A DNA stretch of 5,130 bases, taken from Chlamydiota bacterium (lineage in GTDB: Bacteria; Chlamydiota; Chlamydiia; Chlamydiales; SM23-39). The stretch is taken from assembly GCA_021772165.1 (NCBI GenBank), contig JAJFMM010000032.1:1-5130 (forward strand), given 5' to 3'. Under the pieces are notes generated by a model. The model did no database searches, had not been told where the DNA came from, and saw nothing but the letters and a program-made list of their open reading frames with translations. Shown piece after piece: positions 4,044-5,130 of the stretch; positions within the stretch are counted from its first letter, which is position 1, and each line of letters begins with the position of its first letter. The translations under genes and the position numbers were made by a program.

Positions 4044-5130
4044 ATGGATTCGCCTCGCTTCGTATTTGACTATGAAAAACCTGCAGCCGCTCTACTAAAG
4101 AGAAGTGCTGTGCTAGAACCGGTCTATTCTCGTGGCACCTATCAAGTTGAGGTGCAAGACCGCAACACCTCCTTCTTTCCTTTTTTACAGATCCAGAGCG
4201 AAGGGCAGCTTGCAGATGCCTTTTGCACCTGCGCACTTTCAGAGAAAGCACAAGGCTGTCCCCATCTCGCCGCCGCCTGGCTACGCATTTTCAACGGCAC
4301 AGACGAGCCGCTCCATGTTCGTTTTCAGAAATCCTTCTGGAGCAGACTCTTCCAGATGGCAAGCAAACGACACGGCTATGAAACAGATTGCCTTCAGAAA
4401 GAAGAAAACATCTATTTTTGCGAGTCGAAAACAAAAAAAAGACTCTTTTCCATCGAAGCGATCAGTGACGAGGGCAAAGGCCGCCTTGCAGAGATTGTTG
4501 CCGAGCGGATCGAAGAGACAGAAGAGACCTCGATCAAATTCTCCAATCTCTCCGCAGAAGAACTCACCCTCTGGAGAGAGGGCAAAGCAGGACACGTGCT
4601 GCGCTTTGAGCTCTCCTTCTGGTCCGACCTTGCGAAATGGCTCATGTGGATGGTCGATTCCGGAGAGGAGCCAGAAATTCTTTTTCACGGAGAAAAAGGA
4701 GAACTGCCAAGAGAAATCACGGTCCGCTTTGCAGCCGTCTGTGTGCAATTTTATATTTCTGACGCCAACTGGCCCTGGATCATACCGTCTCTCGTTACAG
4801 TGAAATCCAATCTCTCCGTTGTCGATCAAGAAGAAGCCCTGATCGAATCAATTCATTATAATCCTAAAGAGAGCAGCTTCGAAATACAGCAGAAACAGCA
4901 GCTCCAGGATTCTCCTGAGGAGCCTGAAGGCATCCTGGTCGGAGAGTGGCTATATAAAGAGGGGAAAGGATTTTACCGACAGCGAGGCGACCCCATTCTG
5001 ACAAAGGGGAGCGTACGCAAAGAGGAAATTGGTCCACTTCTGACGCGCAGCGCCAAAACGATAGAAAAATGGCTCGATGTTCCGATCCATGCAGATGGCA
5101 TGCCGGCCCGTTACTGGCTCTTTTTCGATG
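4044..5130 (+). CDS. SWIM zinc-finger protein, probable N-terminus of a SNF2-family helicase (partial, runs off right edge)
   Basis: The frame from ATG 4044 has no stop through the window end: 362 codons plus one base, with the C-terminus missing. It begins MDSPRFVFDYEKP. A SWIM zinc-finger motif is visible: C61-x-C63, eight residues, then C72-x-H74 (CTCALSEKAQGCPH), followed by the expected helix LAAAWLRIF. In bacteria this motif at the N-terminus of a long protein usually heads SNF2/Rad54-type DNA-dependent ATPases, with a poorly conserved middle region before the helicase lobes. Chlamydiae carry large proteins of this kind (CT555 and CT708 in C. trachomatis, as I recall). The remaining residues, about 90-362, show no motif I can name; Trp and acidic residues are common, as in the linker of such helicases. 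No Walker A or DExx motif falls inside the window, so helicase identity is inference. The gene starts 52 bases after dapF with no terminator between, so it may share the operon. An isolated SWIM-domain protein is the alternative. Confidence 0.75.
   Translation, partial: MDSPRFVFDYEKPAAALLKRSAVLEPVYSRGTYQVEVQDRNTSFFPFLQIQSEGQLADAFCTCALSEKAQGCPHLAAAWLRIFNGTDEPLHVRFQKSFWSRLFQMASKRHGYETDCLQKEENIYFCESKTKKRLFSIEAISDEGKGRLAEIVAERIEETEETSIKFSNLSAEELTLWREGKAGHVLRFELSFWSDLAKWLMWMVDSGEEPEILFHGEKGELPREITVRFAAVCVQFYISDANWPWIIPSLVTVKSNLSVVDQEEALIESIHYNPKESSFEIQQKQQLQDSPEEPEGILVGEWLYKEGKGFYRQRGDPILTKGSVRKEEIGPLLTRSAKTIEKWLDVPIHADGMPARYWLFFD
4224..4265 (+). other. SWIM zinc-finger motif coding segment
   Basis: These bases encode CTCALSEKAQGCPH (residues 61-74), a CxC-x8-CxH arrangement with all four zinc ligands present. 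It is the key evidence for the identity of the partial gene at the right edge. Confidence 0.8.

Noticed and set aside
4132..4803. 223-codon plus-strand frame inside the right-edge gene
   Set aside because: It is Ser/Arg/Lys/Pro-rich with no recognisable motif. The overlapping frame from 4044 has an SD, a SWIM zinc finger and no stop to the edge, so this is a shadow.
4281..4829. 182-codon minus-strand frame
   Set aside because: It is antisense to the SWIM/SNF2 frame and shows no motif; its length is explained by the codon use of the real gene.

Overview
The window looks like chromosomal DNA from a member of the Chlamydiota. The main reason is the block glyA - clpP - dapF on one strand, which I recall as the order of CT432-CT431-CT430 in Chlamydia trachomatis. 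The proteins also carry what I recognise as chlamydial forms: a serine hydroxymethyltransferase (SHMT) of about 500 residues with an extra segment before GGHLTHG, a short divergent ClpP, and a DapF reading ERGVEAETLACGTG. By eye the base composition is near half G+C. That is higher than in classical pathogenic Chlamydia and may point to an environmental (amoeba-associated or metagenomic) lineage. This is an inference from memory; no search was run.

Layout. Positions 1-314, minus strand: the N-terminal 104 codons of a coiled-coil protein of the C4-type zinc-ribbon family (C. trachomatis CT398/CdsZ-like), running off the left edge. Positions 315-457: a divergent intergenic region with a candidate minus-strand promoter, a hairpin and the two ribosome binding sites. 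Positions 458-982: a small six-helix membrane protein of the FUSC / aromatic acid exporter type, started by TTG. Positions 983-1046: a convincing extended -10 promoter and a strong Shine-Dalgarno (SD) sequence. Positions 1047-2570: glyA. Positions 2608-3222: clpP. Positions 3194-3991: dapF, overlapping clpP by 29 bases. Positions 4044 to the right edge: the N-terminal 362 codons of a SWIM zinc-finger protein, probably the start of a SNF2-family helicase.

How the genes fit together. From glyA rightwards the genes are tightly packed, with gaps of 37, -29 and 52 bases and no visible terminator, so one transcript from the promoter at 985-1013 probably covers glyA, clpP, dapF and the SWIM/SNF2 gene. 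GlyA supplies one-carbon units and glycine, and DapF makes meso-diaminopimelate for peptidoglycan. In Chlamydia both enzymes have been reported to have second, racemase activities (alanine for GlyA, glutamate for DapF) that could supply D-amino acids for peptidoglycan. A GlyA-DapF operon could therefore be a D-amino-acid supply unit, with the ClpP protease subunit as a passenger or for quality control.

The two edge genes are open frames with no stop inside the window, so a scan that needs both ends would miss them. No tRNA, rRNA, CRISPR array, insertion sequence or phage gene was seen. No gene-free stretch exceeds 143 bases.
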